DNA of 64,000 nt, from positions 124,001 to 188,000 of the forward strand of contig NZ_JABASY010000005.1 of NCBI RefSeq assembly GCF_016107685.1. The letters are read 5' to 3'. A model generated the notes under the pieces. The model saw only the letters and a program-made list of their open reading frames with translations, made no database searches and had not been told where the DNA came from. How positions within the stretch are numbered: the stretch's first letter is position 1; the number at the start of each line of letters is the position of its first letter. Positions 34,236-43,210 of the stretch are shown here, piece after piece. The DNA comes from Brevibacterium yomogidense. Its GTDB lineage: Bacteria > Actinomycetota > Actinomycetes > Actinomycetales > Brevibacteriaceae. Position numbers and translations under genes: made by a program.

Positions 34236-35381
34236 ATGACCGGACAGCACCACGGCTCAGGCGACGGACGCCACCACCGGGCACGACCCCTGCACCCACC
34301 ACCGGGCCCGCCGCCACCGCCACAGGGCCCGCCCCCACCGCCGCAGGGCCCGCCGCCCGCAGCACAGGGACCGCCACCCTGGCCGCAGGGGCGTCCGCAT
34401 CAGGGGCCTCCGCCCTCGGCGCAGGGGCGTCCGCGTCCGCCGTATGTGCAGCCGCCCCCACCACAGGTGCAGCCGCTGCAGCAGAATCCGCCTGCGCCTC
34501 GGACACCCCCGCCCGGCCCACCGTCGTCGGAAGCCACTCACGCCCCGCAGCGGATCCCTGCCCCGCAGCCCACCGCTGCGGAGCTGGAAGCGGAGCGTGC
34601 AGCGCAGAAGGAAGAGACGGAGCGACTCTACGAGCAGATTCGGAAAGAAGCGGAGGTGCCCTCGTGGAGAGGCGACATCCTCCGCGCTCTGGGGTGCGCC
34701 GTGTTCTGCGTCGTGCTCGTCTGGCCTCTGATCCTGCTGGTCCGCTGGAGGCTCCTGCACTATGACAACCTCGAGATCATCGAGGACACGGACATCTGGG
34801 CAGCTATCCTCGCGAGCCTGATCTCCCTCATGCTCCCGTTCCTCCTCCTCGCCCCCAAGCGGCCGGATCTGGGCTTCCGCTACAGCAGCGTCCCCTTCCT
34901 CCCGCAGATCGTCGTGGTGGGTGGTGCCGTCCACACCGTCAGCATGCTCGTGTGGCCGTGGCTGGTGGGAGCCGACCTGGTGCCCGGCACGGTGCTCGCG
35001 GAACTCGCCTCCGATCCAGTCGCACTGGTCACTGCAGCAGCGCTCGTCTTCACGTGGTCGTGCGTCTTCCTCCTGCTGCTCGTCGTGATACTCCTGGCCT
35101 CCGAACGGATGAAGTGGATCACGGGAGTGATCCTCCTCATCCCGTTCCTGGGTGCGATTTTTGGCGCGGGCCTCACCGCCGTGCGGACGTTCGACAACCC
35201 GCCGTCGATCACCGCGTGCCTGGTGTGGGTCCTGCTGGGCATCGTCGCACTCGTCCTCCTCACGGGGATGGACCTTCTGCGCACCCACCTCCACCGGAGG
35301 GCGCAGCGTCGCGAGTCCCGGTGGCAGGCGGCGCTGCCCTACCGCCCCAGTCTGGAGGAACTCGGCTGGAAGCCGCGCTGA
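34236..35381 (+). CDS. Proline/glutamine-rich multi-span membrane protein, function unknown
   Basis: 381 residues. The first 115 are disordered and made of P, G, Q and H (PPPPPQGPPPPPQGPPPAAQ and similar), then a charged helix (LEAERAAQKEETERLYEQI), then about six hydrophobic spans with little between them. No enzyme motif is visible. The proline-rich head resembles cytosolic interaction tails of actinobacterial envelope proteins. ATG 34236 is preferred over GTG 34218 because of the leaderless spacing. It precedes the RND pump gene by 144 nt, which has its own promoter. Confidence 0.7.
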   Translation: MTGQHHGSGDGRHHRARPLHPPPGPPPPPQGPPPPPQGPPPAAQGPPPWPQGRPHQGPPPSAQGRPRPPYVQPPPPQVQPLQQNPPAPRTPPPGPPSSEATHAPQRIPAPQPTAAELEAERAAQKEETERLYEQIRKEAEVPSWRGDILRALGCAVFCVVLVWPLILLVRWRLLHYDNLEIIEDTDIWAAILASLISLMLPFLLLAPKRPDLGFRYSSVPFLPQIVVVGGAVHTVSMLVWPWLVGADLVPGTVLAELASDPVALVTAAALVFTWSCVFLLLLVVILLASERMKWITGVILLIPFLGAIFGAGLTAVRTFDNPPSITACLVWVLLGIVALVLLTGMDLLRTHLHRRAQRRESRWQAALPYRPSLEELGWKPR

Positions 35382-35450
35382 GGCGGCACCGGCGGAAACC
35401 CGGAAGGAGGGGTGGGGCTGACCCGATACCATGCACGCCCCGGCTCCCCG

Positions 35451-35497
35451 TAGGATTGCTCCTGTCCATGTGGACGTCCTGTTCCGGCAGGACGTCC
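35451..35497 (+). promoter_or_regulatory. Promoter and inverted repeat ahead of the RND pump
   Basis: A -10-like TAGGAT (35451-35456) is followed by GGACGTCCTG (35472-35481), 6 nt, CAGGACGTCC (35488-35497), a perfect 10-bp inverted repeat lying just after the expected transcription start. It could be an efflux-regulator operator or a 5'-leader hairpin. Confidence 0.5.
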
Positions 35498-35525
35498 TGA
35501 CTCGTCGTCGCCCGTAAGGACATCC

Positions 35526-38500
35526 GTGCTCTCCCTCACCCGCCTGAGTCTGCGCAATCGCGCGCTCATCGCCCTCGTCACGATCTGTGCCGCCGTCTTC
35601 GGGGTGATCGGGACATCGGCGCTCAAGCAGGAGCTGTTCCCGCCGCTCGAACTGCCCCAGGCGTTCGTCACCGCCCAGTACGAGGGTGCGTCGCCGGAAG
35701 CGGTCGAACGTGAGGTGACGACACCGCTGGAAGAGGCCCTCACCGGCGTCGAGGCGGTGGAGAGCCTCCAGTCGACCTCCTCGTCCGGCTCGTCCCAGGT
35801 GATCGTCGAAACGGACTACGGGACGGACTCCGACGAAGTCGTCCGCTCCCTCCAGCGGGCGGTCTCCCAGGTCGAATCGCAGCTGCCCGACGGAGTCGAG
35901 CCGTCCGTCATGGCGGGTGGCCTCGCCGACTTCCCGATCGTCATGCTGTCCGTGAGCGGACCGGACGACGTCAACCAGCTGGCGGCGGACCTCGAGGACG
36001 TCGCGATCCCGGAGCTCAACGACATCGAAGGGGTGCGCAGCGCCACCGTCACCGGCGACCGCCCGCTGCAGGTGAACATCACGGTGCGCGAGGACGACCT
36101 CGAGGACGAGGGCGTCACCATCGACGCGCTCGCCGGCCTCCTCCAGGCGAACGGCGTGCCCTCGTCCCCGGGCCAGCTCCAGACGGACGACGGGTCGGCA
36201 CCCGTCGAGGTGGGCAGTCGCCTCACATCCGTGGAACAGATCCGTGACCTGGTCGTCGGAGGCTCCGACGGGCCGGTCCCCGTGAGTGACGTCGCGGACG
36301 TCGACCTCGTCGAAGCGCCCGTGTCCTCGATCTCCCGCACCAACGGCGACGACTCGCTCATGCTGCAGATCATGAAGACCCCGGACGGCAACACCGTCGA
36401 GGTCTCCCAGGGGGTTGAGGCGGCGCTCAAGGACATCCAGGAGACGATGGGCGACGACGTCGAGTTCGTCACGCTCTTCGACCAGGCGCCGTTCATCGAG
36501 CAGTCGATCGAGGACCTGCTCGTGGAGGGACTGCTGGGCCTGGGCTTCGCGGTGCTCGTCATCCTCGTGTTCCTGCTGAGCGTGCGCGCGACGATCATCA
36601 CCGCGATCTCCATCCCGGCTTCCCTCCTCATCACCCTCATCGGGCTGTGGGTGTCCGGGTACACGCTCAACATGCTCACGCTTGCGGCGCTCACGATCAG
36701 TATCGGCCGCGTGGTCGATGACTCCATCGTCGTGGTGGAGGCGATCCGACGACGGCACTCCCTGGGCGGGGACAAGGCGGACAACATCCGGGCGGCCGTG
36801 GGCGAGGTCGCGACTGCGATCACTGCGTCGACGCTCGTGACGGTGGCCGTGTTCCTCCCGGTCGCGTTCGTGGGCGGGCAGACGGGTGAGCTGTTCCGGC
36901 CGTTCGCGCTCACCGCTTCGCTGGCGCTGCTCGCGTCCCTCTTCGTGGCGCTCACGATCGTCCCGGTGCTCGCCTACTGGTTCCTGTCGCGGCGCGGCAA
37001 GGAGGCGAAGCTCACCCGTGAGCAGAAGCGCGAGTGGAAGGCGGACCGCCGCCAGATGGTCGTCCAGTGGCGGAAGGAGCGGAAGGAGGCGGCGAAGCGA
37101 CCCGTCGACGTCGCGAACCCGTCGGGCCGCCGGTCCACCTCGGAGATCCCCGTCGTCGGTGCGTACGGCGACCACGAGCCGGCCGGCGCGCAGACGATCG
37201 ATGAGATGGCCGCGATGCGTCAGCCCGTCACCCGTCTGCAGAAGACGTACGTCCCCGTCGTCAACTGGACGATCCGGCACCCCGCCGTCGTCCTCATCGT
37301 CGCGGTGGTGGTCTTCGCGGGCACGCTTGCGATGACCCCGCTCCTGAAGACGGAGCTCATGGGCGACACGGGGGAGCCGGTCGTCCAGGTCTCCCAGGAG
37401 TTCGAAGCCGGTTCCGACCTCGACGAGGCTTCGGAGCAGGCCCGGCGCGTCGAGGACATCCTCGCGGAGAAGGACGAGGTCGCCTCGTCGCTCGTGAGTG
37501 TGAGCGGTGGCGGTGACGAGTTCTCGATGGGCGGGTCCGGGGGCATCTCCGGCCAGTACATCGTGAACCTGGAGGAGGGCGCGGACGCCGAGGCGTTCGG
37601 GACCGACCTGCAGGAGGAGCTGGACCAGCTCGAGGACGCCGGCACGATCGAGGTGCTCACCGCCTCGTCGATGGGCGGCAGCTCGACGATCGACATCCAG
37701 CTCACCGGAAACGACAGCGGGCAACTGGAAGAGGCAGCCGCAGGGCTGCGCGACGAGCTCGCGCAGGTCGACGGCATCCAGTCCGCGACCGACGACACGG
37801 TCGCGGCCCAGCCGGTCGTCGAAGTGGCGATCGACCATGAGGAGGCCGCCGAATACGGTCTGTCGGAGCAGAGCATCGGCCAGGTCGTGTCGCGTGCGAT
37901 GCGCGGCCAGCAGCTGGGCCAGCTCGTCATCGACGATGTGGGCCGCAGCGTCCTGCTCTTCCACGGGGAGATCGACAGCGTCGAGGACCTGCGCGGCTTC
38001 GAGTTCGAGGCGACCCCCGTGTCGTCAGGCTCGGACGACGCGGGTGCGGGCGGGGCAATGGATCCTGGTGCGGACCCGGACGCGGATTCCGGTGCGGGGA
38101 TGCCGGGGATGCCCGACGGCATGGCGCCGGCGGCTCCCGAACCGGAGACGATCGAGCTCGACGACGTCGCGGACATCACGGAGGAGACGACCGCACCGAC
38201 GATCACCCGTGTCGACGGCCTGCGCGCCGTCACCGTGTCGGCCACCCCGTCCGGCGACGACCTGGGCCTCGTGGGGACCAACGTGCAGACCGCGGTCGAC
38301 GAGTACACGCTGCCGGACGGTGTCCGTGCGGACGTGGGCGGCGCGACGGCGGAGATGGACGAGGCGTTCACCCAGATGGGCATCGCGATGCTCGTGGCGA
38401 TCCTCCTGGTGTTCATCATCATGGTCGCGACGTTCCGCTCGCTCATCCAGCCGTTCATCCTGCTGGTGTCGATCCCGTTCGCGGCGACCGGCTCCATCGG

Positions 38501-39203
38501 GCTGCTGCTCCTCACGGACACGGCCCTGGGGCTCACGGCGCTCATCGGCATGCTCATGCTCATCGGTGTGGTCGTGACGAACGCGATCGTCCTCATCGAC
38601 CTCATCAACCAGTTCCGGGAGCGGGGAGCGGACCTGCGCACCGCGATCGTGCAGGGTGCGCGCCTGCGCTACCGGCCGATCCTCATGACGGCGGCTGCGA
38701 CGATCTTCGCGCTCGTCCCGATGGCGCTGGGTCTCACGGGCGGCGGTCTCTTCGTGTCGCAGTCGCTCGCGATCGTCGTGATCGGCGGTCTGGTGAGCTC
38801 GACGATCCTCACTCTCATCCTCGTCCCGGTCCTCTACGCACTGGTGGAGGGCTTCAAGGAGCGGAAGACGGAGAAGCAGCAGATCCGCGACCTCACCCGC
38901 GACCGGACGGCTGCCGCACCGCAGGAGAGCGAGACACCGGTGCCCGCCGTTGCCGAGGTCCCCGCCCGGTCCGAGGGCGTCGCTCCGGAAGAGGCGGTTC
39001 CGTCCGACACCGCGGCACTGCCCGACGACGCACCTGCGGCTGCGGATCCTGACCGCTCCGGCAGGACGTTCCCGGATACCGCGGACACGGCCGACACCAC
39101 GGACACCACGGACACCACGGACACGGCCGACACCACGGGGTCCCATACCGACCCGGCCGACACGGAGACGGAGCCGGAGGCGCGGGAGGACGAGGACCGC
39201 TGA
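35526..39203 (+). CDS. RND-superfamily efflux permease (HAE-1 type)
   Basis: 1225 residues with the twofold RND plan: span 1 (ALIALVTICAAVFGVIGTSA), a periplasmic-type outer loop with the porter start FPPLELPQAFVTAQYEGASP, spans 2-6 with the proton-relay pair in GRVVDDSIVVVEAI, a charged cytosolic linker (about 490-590), then the same again, ending in five spans. It exports amphiphilic compounds using the proton gradient. No membrane-fusion or outer-membrane partner is nearby, as in Bacillus SwrC-type pumps. GTG 35526 has AAGGA 5 nt upstream. The last 100 residues are acidic and contain DT(A/T) repeats. Confidence 0.92.
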   Translation: MLSLTRLSLRNRALIALVTICAAVFGVIGTSALKQELFPPLELPQAFVTAQYEGASPEAVEREVTTPLEEALTGVEAVESLQSTSSSGSSQVIVETDYGTDSDEVVRSLQRAVSQVESQLPDGVEPSVMAGGLADFPIVMLSVSGPDDVNQLAADLEDVAIPELNDIEGVRSATVTGDRPLQVNITVREDDLEDEGVTIDALAGLLQANGVPSSPGQLQTDDGSAPVEVGSRLTSVEQIRDLVVGGSDGPVPVSDVADVDLVEAPVSSISRTNGDDSLMLQIMKTPDGNTVEVSQGVEAALKDIQETMGDDVEFVTLFDQAPFIEQSIEDLLVEGLLGLGFAVLVILVFLLSVRATIITAISIPASLLITLIGLWVSGYTLNMLTLAALTISIGRVVDDSIVVVEAIRRRHSLGGDKADNIRAAVGEVATAITASTLVTVAVFLPVAFVGGQTGELFRPFALTASLALLASLFVALTIVPVLAYWFLSRRGKEAKLTREQKREWKADRRQMVVQWRKERKEAAKRPVDVANPSGRRSTSEIPVVGAYGDHEPAGAQTIDEMAAMRQPVTRLQKTYVPVVNWTIRHPAVVLIVAVVVFAGTLAMTPLLKTELMGDTGEPVVQVSQEFEAGSDLDEASEQARRVEDILAEKDEVASSLVSVSGGGDEFSMGGSGGISGQYIVNLEEGADAEAFGTDLQEELDQLEDAGTIEVLTASSMGGSSTIDIQLTGNDSGQLEEAAAGLRDELAQVDGIQSATDDTVAAQPVVEVAIDHEEAAEYGLSEQSIGQVVSRAMRGQQLGQLVIDDVGRSVLLFHGEIDSVEDLRGFEFEATPVSSGSDDAGAGGAMDPGADPDADSGAGMPGMPDGMAPAAPEPETIELDDVADITEETTAPTITRVDGLRAVTVSATPSGDDLGLVGTNVQTAVDEYTLPDGVRADVGGATAEMDEAFTQMGIAMLVAILLVFIIMVATFRSLIQPFILLVSIPFAATGSIGLLLLTDTALGLTALIGMLMLIGVVVTNAIVLIDLINQFRERGADLRTAIVQGARLRYRPILMTAAATIFALVPMALGLTGGGLFVSQSLAIVVIGGLVSSTILTLILVPVLYALVEGFKERKTEKQQIRDLTRDRTAAAPQESETPVPAVAEVPARSEGVAPEEAVPSDTAALPDDAPAAADPDRSGRTFPDTADTADTTDTTDTTDTADTTGSHTDPADTETEPEAREDEDR
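39075..39137 (+). repeat. 9-bp coding tandem repeat at the RND pump C-terminus
   Basis: Seven 9-bp units (core GACACCACG) encode D-T-A or D-T-T repeats in the disordered acidic tail of the efflux permease. Confidence 0.8.
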
Positions 39204-39271
39204 CCGGAGCACCGCACCCGCGGGCGCCTGAGCCCGCACCGACGATCACCGGCCCCCTGTCGAAGGGGCAG

Positions 39272-40105
39272 GTGATCGTCGAGGTGCTCGTGGTCGCGGG
39301 CCTGAGCCTGGGCCAGTCGGGGGTCTACGCCGTCGTGCGGCTGCTCGACCTCCTGTCCCGCGCACCCCTGTCGGAAGCGCAGGCGAACCTCAACACCTCC
39401 ACGAACGACAGGCCGTGGTTCGACCTCACGTACCAGCTGCTGGGAATCGGGTTCGCACTCGTACCGGTGGCACTCGTCCTTCTGCTGCTGAGCCGCGACC
39501 GCCTGCTGCGAGGCGCGCACGCGGACCCTGAAGTCTCCGCGGCGCAGTCACCGCAGCCCGTCGTGCTGAGCAGGCTGGGTGTGGCCGGGGGGCAGAGGGC
39601 CGGCCACGACCTCGGGCGCGGGCTCGTCCTGCTCCTCGTCATCGGAGTGGGGACGCTGGGGGTCTACATGGCGGGCCGTGCGCTGGGACTCACCGCGCAG
39701 ATCAACACGGACAACCTGGGCGCGCACTGGTGGACGGTGCCGGTGCTCGTGCTGGCGGCGGCGAAGAACAGCCTGCTCGAGGAGGTGCTCCTCATGGGGT
39801 ACTTCCGCATCCGCCTCCACGCCCTGGGCTGGTCGCCGTGGACGGTGATCGTCGTCCTCGCGGTGCTGCGCGGCAGCTACCACCTGTACCAGGGGATCGG
39901 CCCGTTCGTGGGCAATGTGGCGATGGGACTGATCTTCGGCGGCTGCGCACTGCGCTGGGAGCGGAGCCGCTCCGAAGGCGCCGGGAGAGCCGACGACGGT
40001 GTGCCCGGATCCGCGATCATGCCGTTCGTGTGGGCGCACTTCCTCATCGATGTCATCGGCTTCACCGCGCCCGGCGTCCTCCACCTCGTCGACCCGCTGG
40101 GCTGA
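39272..40105 (+). CDS. CPBP-family intramembrane protease-like protein
   Basis: 277 residues, about seven spans. CPBP (Abi) motifs are visible: NSLLEEVLLMGYF (paired Glu of motif 1), LRGSYHLYQGIGPFVGN (motif 2 His) and HFLIDVIGF (motif 3). Members resemble type II CAAX proteases; some process prenylated or bacteriocin-type peptides. The frame stays open upstream to the end of the RND gene but offers no ATG or GTG earlier than GTG 39272, which has GAAGGGG close by; a non-standard CTG start at 39200 would add 24 residues that look conserved in tone. Probably co-transcribed with the RND pump. Confidence 0.82.
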   Translation: MIVEVLVVAGLSLGQSGVYAVVRLLDLLSRAPLSEAQANLNTSTNDRPWFDLTYQLLGIGFALVPVALVLLLLSRDRLLRGAHADPEVSAAQSPQPVVLSRLGVAGGQRAGHDLGRGLVLLLVIGVGTLGVYMAGRALGLTAQINTDNLGAHWWTVPVLVLAAAKNSLLEEVLLMGYFRIRLHALGWSPWTVIVVLAVLRGSYHLYQGIGPFVGNVAMGLIFGGCALRWERSRSEGAGRADDGVPGSAIMPFVWAHFLIDVIGFTAPGVLHLVDPLG

Positions 40106-40141
40106 CGGCGAACCGCCCGGACAGGCGCCCAGGCTCACGCA

Positions 40142-40184
40142 AGCGCGCCCGGACCGGCACGGTGAGTGCTGGTCCGGGCGCGCT
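40142..40184. terminator. Bidirectional terminator hairpin between CPBP and VOC genes
   Basis: Arms 40142-40160 and 40166-40184 (AGCGCGCCCGGACC... and its complement) pair over 19 positions with one mismatch around GGTGA. Placed between two convergent genes, it should stop transcription from both sides. Confidence 0.85.
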
Positions 40185-40201
40185 CTGTCGCGGAGGCGAC
40201 C

Positions 40202-40843
40202 TCAGAGGGTGACGAGCCCCTGCGGCGTCGCGAAGGTGACGGACTGGATGCCGGGGGCGCCGTGCGGGGCGACCCAGTCGATGCTGATCTCGGAGATCGG
40301 CTTCTTGTCGTCGGTGCCCAGCCAGTCGCGGACCCGGTCGCGGTCTCCTGCGATCGAGATCTCCGCGATGGACGCGTCGTTGCGCGGGCCCAGGGCGGAC
40401 GGGTGCTGCGACGTCGGTGAGAGCCAGTGGATGAAGTAGGGCAGCTGGGGGTCGGCGATGAGTCCCTTGATGCCGATCTGCTTCCACACGACCTCGTCAT
40501 GTCCGGGAGGCGTGCGGTTGCCGTCGACCGCCGCCCGTTCCAGGCGGGTTTCGACGGATCCGAGGTCGGAGACGCGGATGACCCAGCCCATCCATCCGCC
40601 GCCGGTTTCGGTGCGTGCCCGCACGGCCTGGCCGAACGGGGTGGACAGGGTCGCCGGGTGCTCGAGCGGTTCGACGACTTCGAGGTAATGGCCGCCGGCC
40701 AGGGGGAAGATGAGGTTGCGCGTGCCGAACCGGGGATGGATGCCGCCGTCGTAGGCGTCGATGCCCAGAGCGTCGGAGAGGCGTCCCGCAGTGGCTTCGA
40801 GCCCGTCGGGTTCAGTGGCGAAGGACACGTGGTCGAGATGCAT
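40202..40843 (-). CDS. VOC (glyoxalase-like) domain protein
   Basis: 213 residues with the glyoxalase_3-type VOC build: MHLDHVSFATEPDGLEAT at the start (metal-ligand His in LDHV), FPLAGGHYLEVVEPLEHP with the second ligand region, and GGGWMGWVIRVSDL. Substrate unknown; relatives are mostly uncharacterised. The start ATG is preceded at 6 nt by a -10-like CACTCT, and an iron-box-like site lies over the -35 position, so iron control by a DtxR/IdeR protein is possible. Confidence 0.85.
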   Translation of the reverse strand: MHLDHVSFATEPDGLEATAGRLSDALGIDAYDGGIHPRFGTRNLIFPLAGGHYLEVVEPLEHPATLSTPFGQAVRARTETGGGWMGWVIRVSDLGSVETRLERAAVDGNRTPPGHDEVVWKQIGIKGLIADPQLPYFIHWLSPTSQHPSALGPRNDASIAEISIAGDRDRVRDWLGTDDKKPISEISIDWVAPHGAPGIQSVTFATPQGLVTL

Positions 40844-40879
40844 ATGTGCAGAGTGTCACATTCCCCGCGAAGGCGGCAG

Positions 40880-40893
40880 TAAGGTGAGCCTAA
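40880..40893. promoter_or_regulatory. DtxR/IdeR iron-box-like sequence upstream of the VOC gene
   Basis: TAAGGTGAGCCTAA matches the core of the actinobacterial iron box (TTAGGTTAGGCTAACCTAA-type; half sites AGGT and CCTAA). It falls at about -30 relative to the presumed leaderless start of the VOC gene, where a repressor would block RNA polymerase. The outer positions of the 19-bp consensus are less well kept. Confidence 0.5.
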
Positions 40894-40940
40894 GTCGCGA
40901 TCGGTGGGAGGCCGCCTTGCCGCGGCCCTCGGGAGACGAC

Positions 40941-40997
40941 AGACCCCTCACCGAGTTCCCGCACCCCTGCGGGGGAGGGCGGGACGATGAGGGGTCT
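40941..40997 (-). terminator. Nested hairpin downstream of ppa
   Basis: Outer arms AGACCCCTCA (40941-40950) and TGAGGGGTCT (40988-40997) are perfect complements; inside, CCCGCA-CCCC-TGCGGG (40958-40973) forms a second stem. The 57-nt structure starts 48 nt after the ppa stop and most likely ends its transcript, though a structured small RNA cannot be excluded. Confidence 0.6.
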
Positions 40998-41044
40998 CCG
41001 CAGGCGTTCCGGGTGCCGGCCCGGGCGCCTTCCTGACAGTCGGC

Positions 41045-41542
41045 TCAGGCGCCGGCGAGGCCTTCGGTCTTGAAGCGCTCGATCGCTTCGGTGACGATGC
41101 GCTCGGCTTCGTCCTTGCCGGCCCATTCGTGGCCCTTCACGAACTTGCCCTTCTCGAGGTCCTTGTAGCGGGCGAAGAAGTGGGCGATCTCCTCGAGGCG
41201 GTATCCGGGGATGTCGGAGATGTCCTGGATGTGGTCGAAGCGGTCATCGCCGCCCAGCACGGCCAGCACCTTGTCGTCGCCGCCGGCTTCGTCCTCCATC
41301 TTGAAGACGCCGATCGGCCGGGCGTCGACGAGGCATCCGGGGACCACGGATTCGTGGAGCAGCAGGAGCACGTCGAGCGGGTCGCCGTCCTCACCCAGCG
41401 TGTTGTCGAAGTACCCGTAGTCGGTCGGGTACTGCATCGACGTGTGGAGGTACCGGTCCAGCTTGAGACGACCCGTCTCGAGGTCGATCTCGTACTTGTT
41501 CCGGGATCCCGCCGGGATTTCGATCGTGGCGAGAAGTTCCAT
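41045..41542 (-). CDS. ppa: Inorganic pyrophosphatase
   Basis: 165-residue family I enzyme splitting pyrophosphate into two phosphates, drawing biosynthetic reactions forward. Metal and substrate residues are clear: [32 protein letters not shown] (the GDPLD metal signature), and [12 protein letters not shown] near the C-terminus. Usual length. TTAGGAGA precedes the ATG at 6 nt. Divergent from dacB; the 123-nt gap contains TAGCAT/TATGCT on the two strands, possible back-to-back -10 boxes, and a small hairpin (GTCTGT-CTGC-ACAGAC) in the ppa leader. Confidence 0.96.
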   Translation of the reverse strand: MELLATIEIPAGSRNKYEIDLETGRLKLDRYLHTSMQYPTDYGYFDNTLGEDGDPLDVLLLLHESVVPGCLVDARPIGVFKMEDEAGGDDKVLAVLGGDDRFDHIQDISDIPGYRLEEIAHFFARYKDLEKGKFVKGHEWAGKDEAERIVTEAIERFKTEGLAGA

Positions 41543-41665
41543 GTGGTCTCCTAACAGGTGTCTGTCTGCACAGACGCGGCTGTGCGAGCGGGGGAGTGCT
41601 CCCCGCGCTCCGGGAAGTCTCCCCTAGCATAGTGAGCGAATCACGTCCCGCGCGCAGGAGGCCGA

Positions 41666-43126
41666 GTGTCCCGCACCACTGACGGCACTGCCGAACCGGC
41701 TGCCTCCCCCGAACGCTCGTCGCGGCGGCGGTCGAGGGCGTGGTGGATCGCGGGCGGCTCCGCTGTGCTGGTCGCGGCTCTCGTCGCGCTCGACGCCGCG
41801 GACGTCATCCCGGGACCGCTCACCACCGCCCCGCCGATCGAGGTCCAGGCCCTGCCCCGGCCGTCGGCGTCCGCCCCGTCCGCCGAGGCCGCAGCACCTC
41901 TGCCCGACGACGCACCGGTCCCTGCGGATCTGGCCGACATCGTCGAACCGGTCTTCGAGGACGCGGAGCTCACGGGCCGCTGGAGCTACGACATCCGCGA
42001 CGCGCTCACCGGCGAGGTGCTGCTCGCCCGCGATGAGTCCACCGCCCACACCCCGGCGTCGGTCACGAAGGTGCTCACCGGAGCAGCGGCGCTGGGGGCG
42101 GTGGGCGCGGACACCCGCTTCACGACGCGCACCGTGCTCGGTTCGTCCGCCGGGCAGCCGGTGGTGCACCTGGTGGGCGGCGGCGACGTCGTCCTGGGGC
42201 CGGGGGAGAACGATCCGGACGCGGTGATGGGCCGTGCGGGCCTCACGACGCTCGCCCGTGACACCGCGGAGGCGCTCGCAGACGCGGGCGTCGCGGAGGT
42301 GAGCGTCGCGGCGGACCTCACCCGCTACGTGGGCGACGGCTGGCATTCCGGGTGGGAGCGGGCGGACATCGGCAGCGGCTACATCACGCCGATCGTGCCG
42401 CTCATGCAGGAGTCCGGCTACAGCGAGCCGGGGGAGCGGTACTCCTCCCGGCACGAGGACGCGGCCGCGGTCGCGGTCGACGCGTTCGTCGCCGCGCTCG
42501 AGGACGCGGGTGTCGCGGTCGAGGTCGCCGACCCGTCGCCCGCACCGAACGACGCGCAGCCGCTCGCCGAGGTGGAATCGGCCCCGCTGTCGCAGCTCGT
42601 CGCGTTCATGCTCGTGCACAGCGACAACGTCGTCGCGGAGGTCCTGGGCCGCGAGGTCGCGATCGCGACCGGTCAGGACCCCACCGCCGCCGAGGCCCCG
42701 GCCGCCGTCATCTCCGCTCTCGCCTCCCAGGGTCTGGACACGGGGTCGATCACGCTGGAGGACACATCCGGCCTGGACTACGGCAACCGCATCTCCGCCC
42801 ACGACCTCACGACGATCGTCGAGGCGTCCGCGCAGGCCGACGGCGACCTGTCTCTGCTGGTCCCGGCGATGCCGGTGGCGGGCTTCTCCGGGACGCTCGC
42901 CCCGCGGTACGGGGATGACGAGAGCAAGGCGGGTGCGGGGGTCGTCGTCGCGAAGACGGGGTCCCTCGCGACGGTGAGCTCGCTCGCGGGGACGGTCGTG
43001 ACCGCCGATGATCGCCTGTTGGTGTTCTCGATGATGGCGGACGAGATGGACCGCGGCACCTCCGACGCCGCACGCCGCGCGTTCGACGAGGCGCTCGCGG
43101 ACGTCGCGCAGTGCGGCTGCCCCTGA
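41666..43126 (+). CDS. dacB: D-alanyl-D-alanine carboxypeptidase/endopeptidase (PBP4, class C)
   Basis: 486 residues. An N-terminal signal anchor (WWIAGGSAVLVAALVALDAA, about 26-46) puts the domain outside the membrane. Active-site motifs: SVTK (Ser about 132), SDN in FMLVHSDNVVAEVL, and KTG in VVAKTGSLATV. It trims or cleaves peptidoglycan cross-links. Length fits actinobacterial DacB. GTG 41666 has AGGAGG 4-5 nt upstream. In many actinobacteria the same neighbourhood (dacB, DUF2342, tilS, hpt, ftsH) is conserved, as here. Confidence 0.93.
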   Translation: MSRTTDGTAEPAASPERSSRRRSRAWWIAGGSAVLVAALVALDAADVIPGPLTTAPPIEVQALPRPSASAPSAEAAAPLPDDAPVPADLADIVEPVFEDAELTGRWSYDIRDALTGEVLLARDESTAHTPASVTKVLTGAAALGAVGADTRFTTRTVLGSSAGQPVVHLVGGGDVVLGPGENDPDAVMGRAGLTTLARDTAEALADAGVAEVSVAADLTRYVGDGWHSGWERADIGSGYITPIVPLMQESGYSEPGERYSSRHEDAAAVAVDAFVAALEDAGVAVEVADPSPAPNDAQPLAEVESAPLSQLVAFMLVHSDNVVAEVLGREVAIATGQDPTAAEAPAAVISALASQGLDTGSITLEDTSGLDYGNRISAHDLTTIVEASAQADGDLSLLVPAMPVAGFSGTLAPRYGDDESKAGAGVVVAKTGSLATVSSLAGTVVTADDRLLVFSMMADEMDRGTSDAARRAFDEALADVAQCGCP

Positions 43127-43198
43127 CACCCTGACTTCCCGTGATCCGCGTGTGCTGAACATGTGAGTGTCTCCCACGAGCCACGGGCCCACATGGGG

Positions 43199-43204
43199 CA
43201 GGAT
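43199..43204 (+). promoter_or_regulatory. Leaderless -10-like box of the DUF2342 gene
   Basis: CAGGAT ends exactly 6 nt before ATG 43211; no ribosome binding site is evident. Confidence 0.35.
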
Positions 43205-43210
43205 GGGCGT

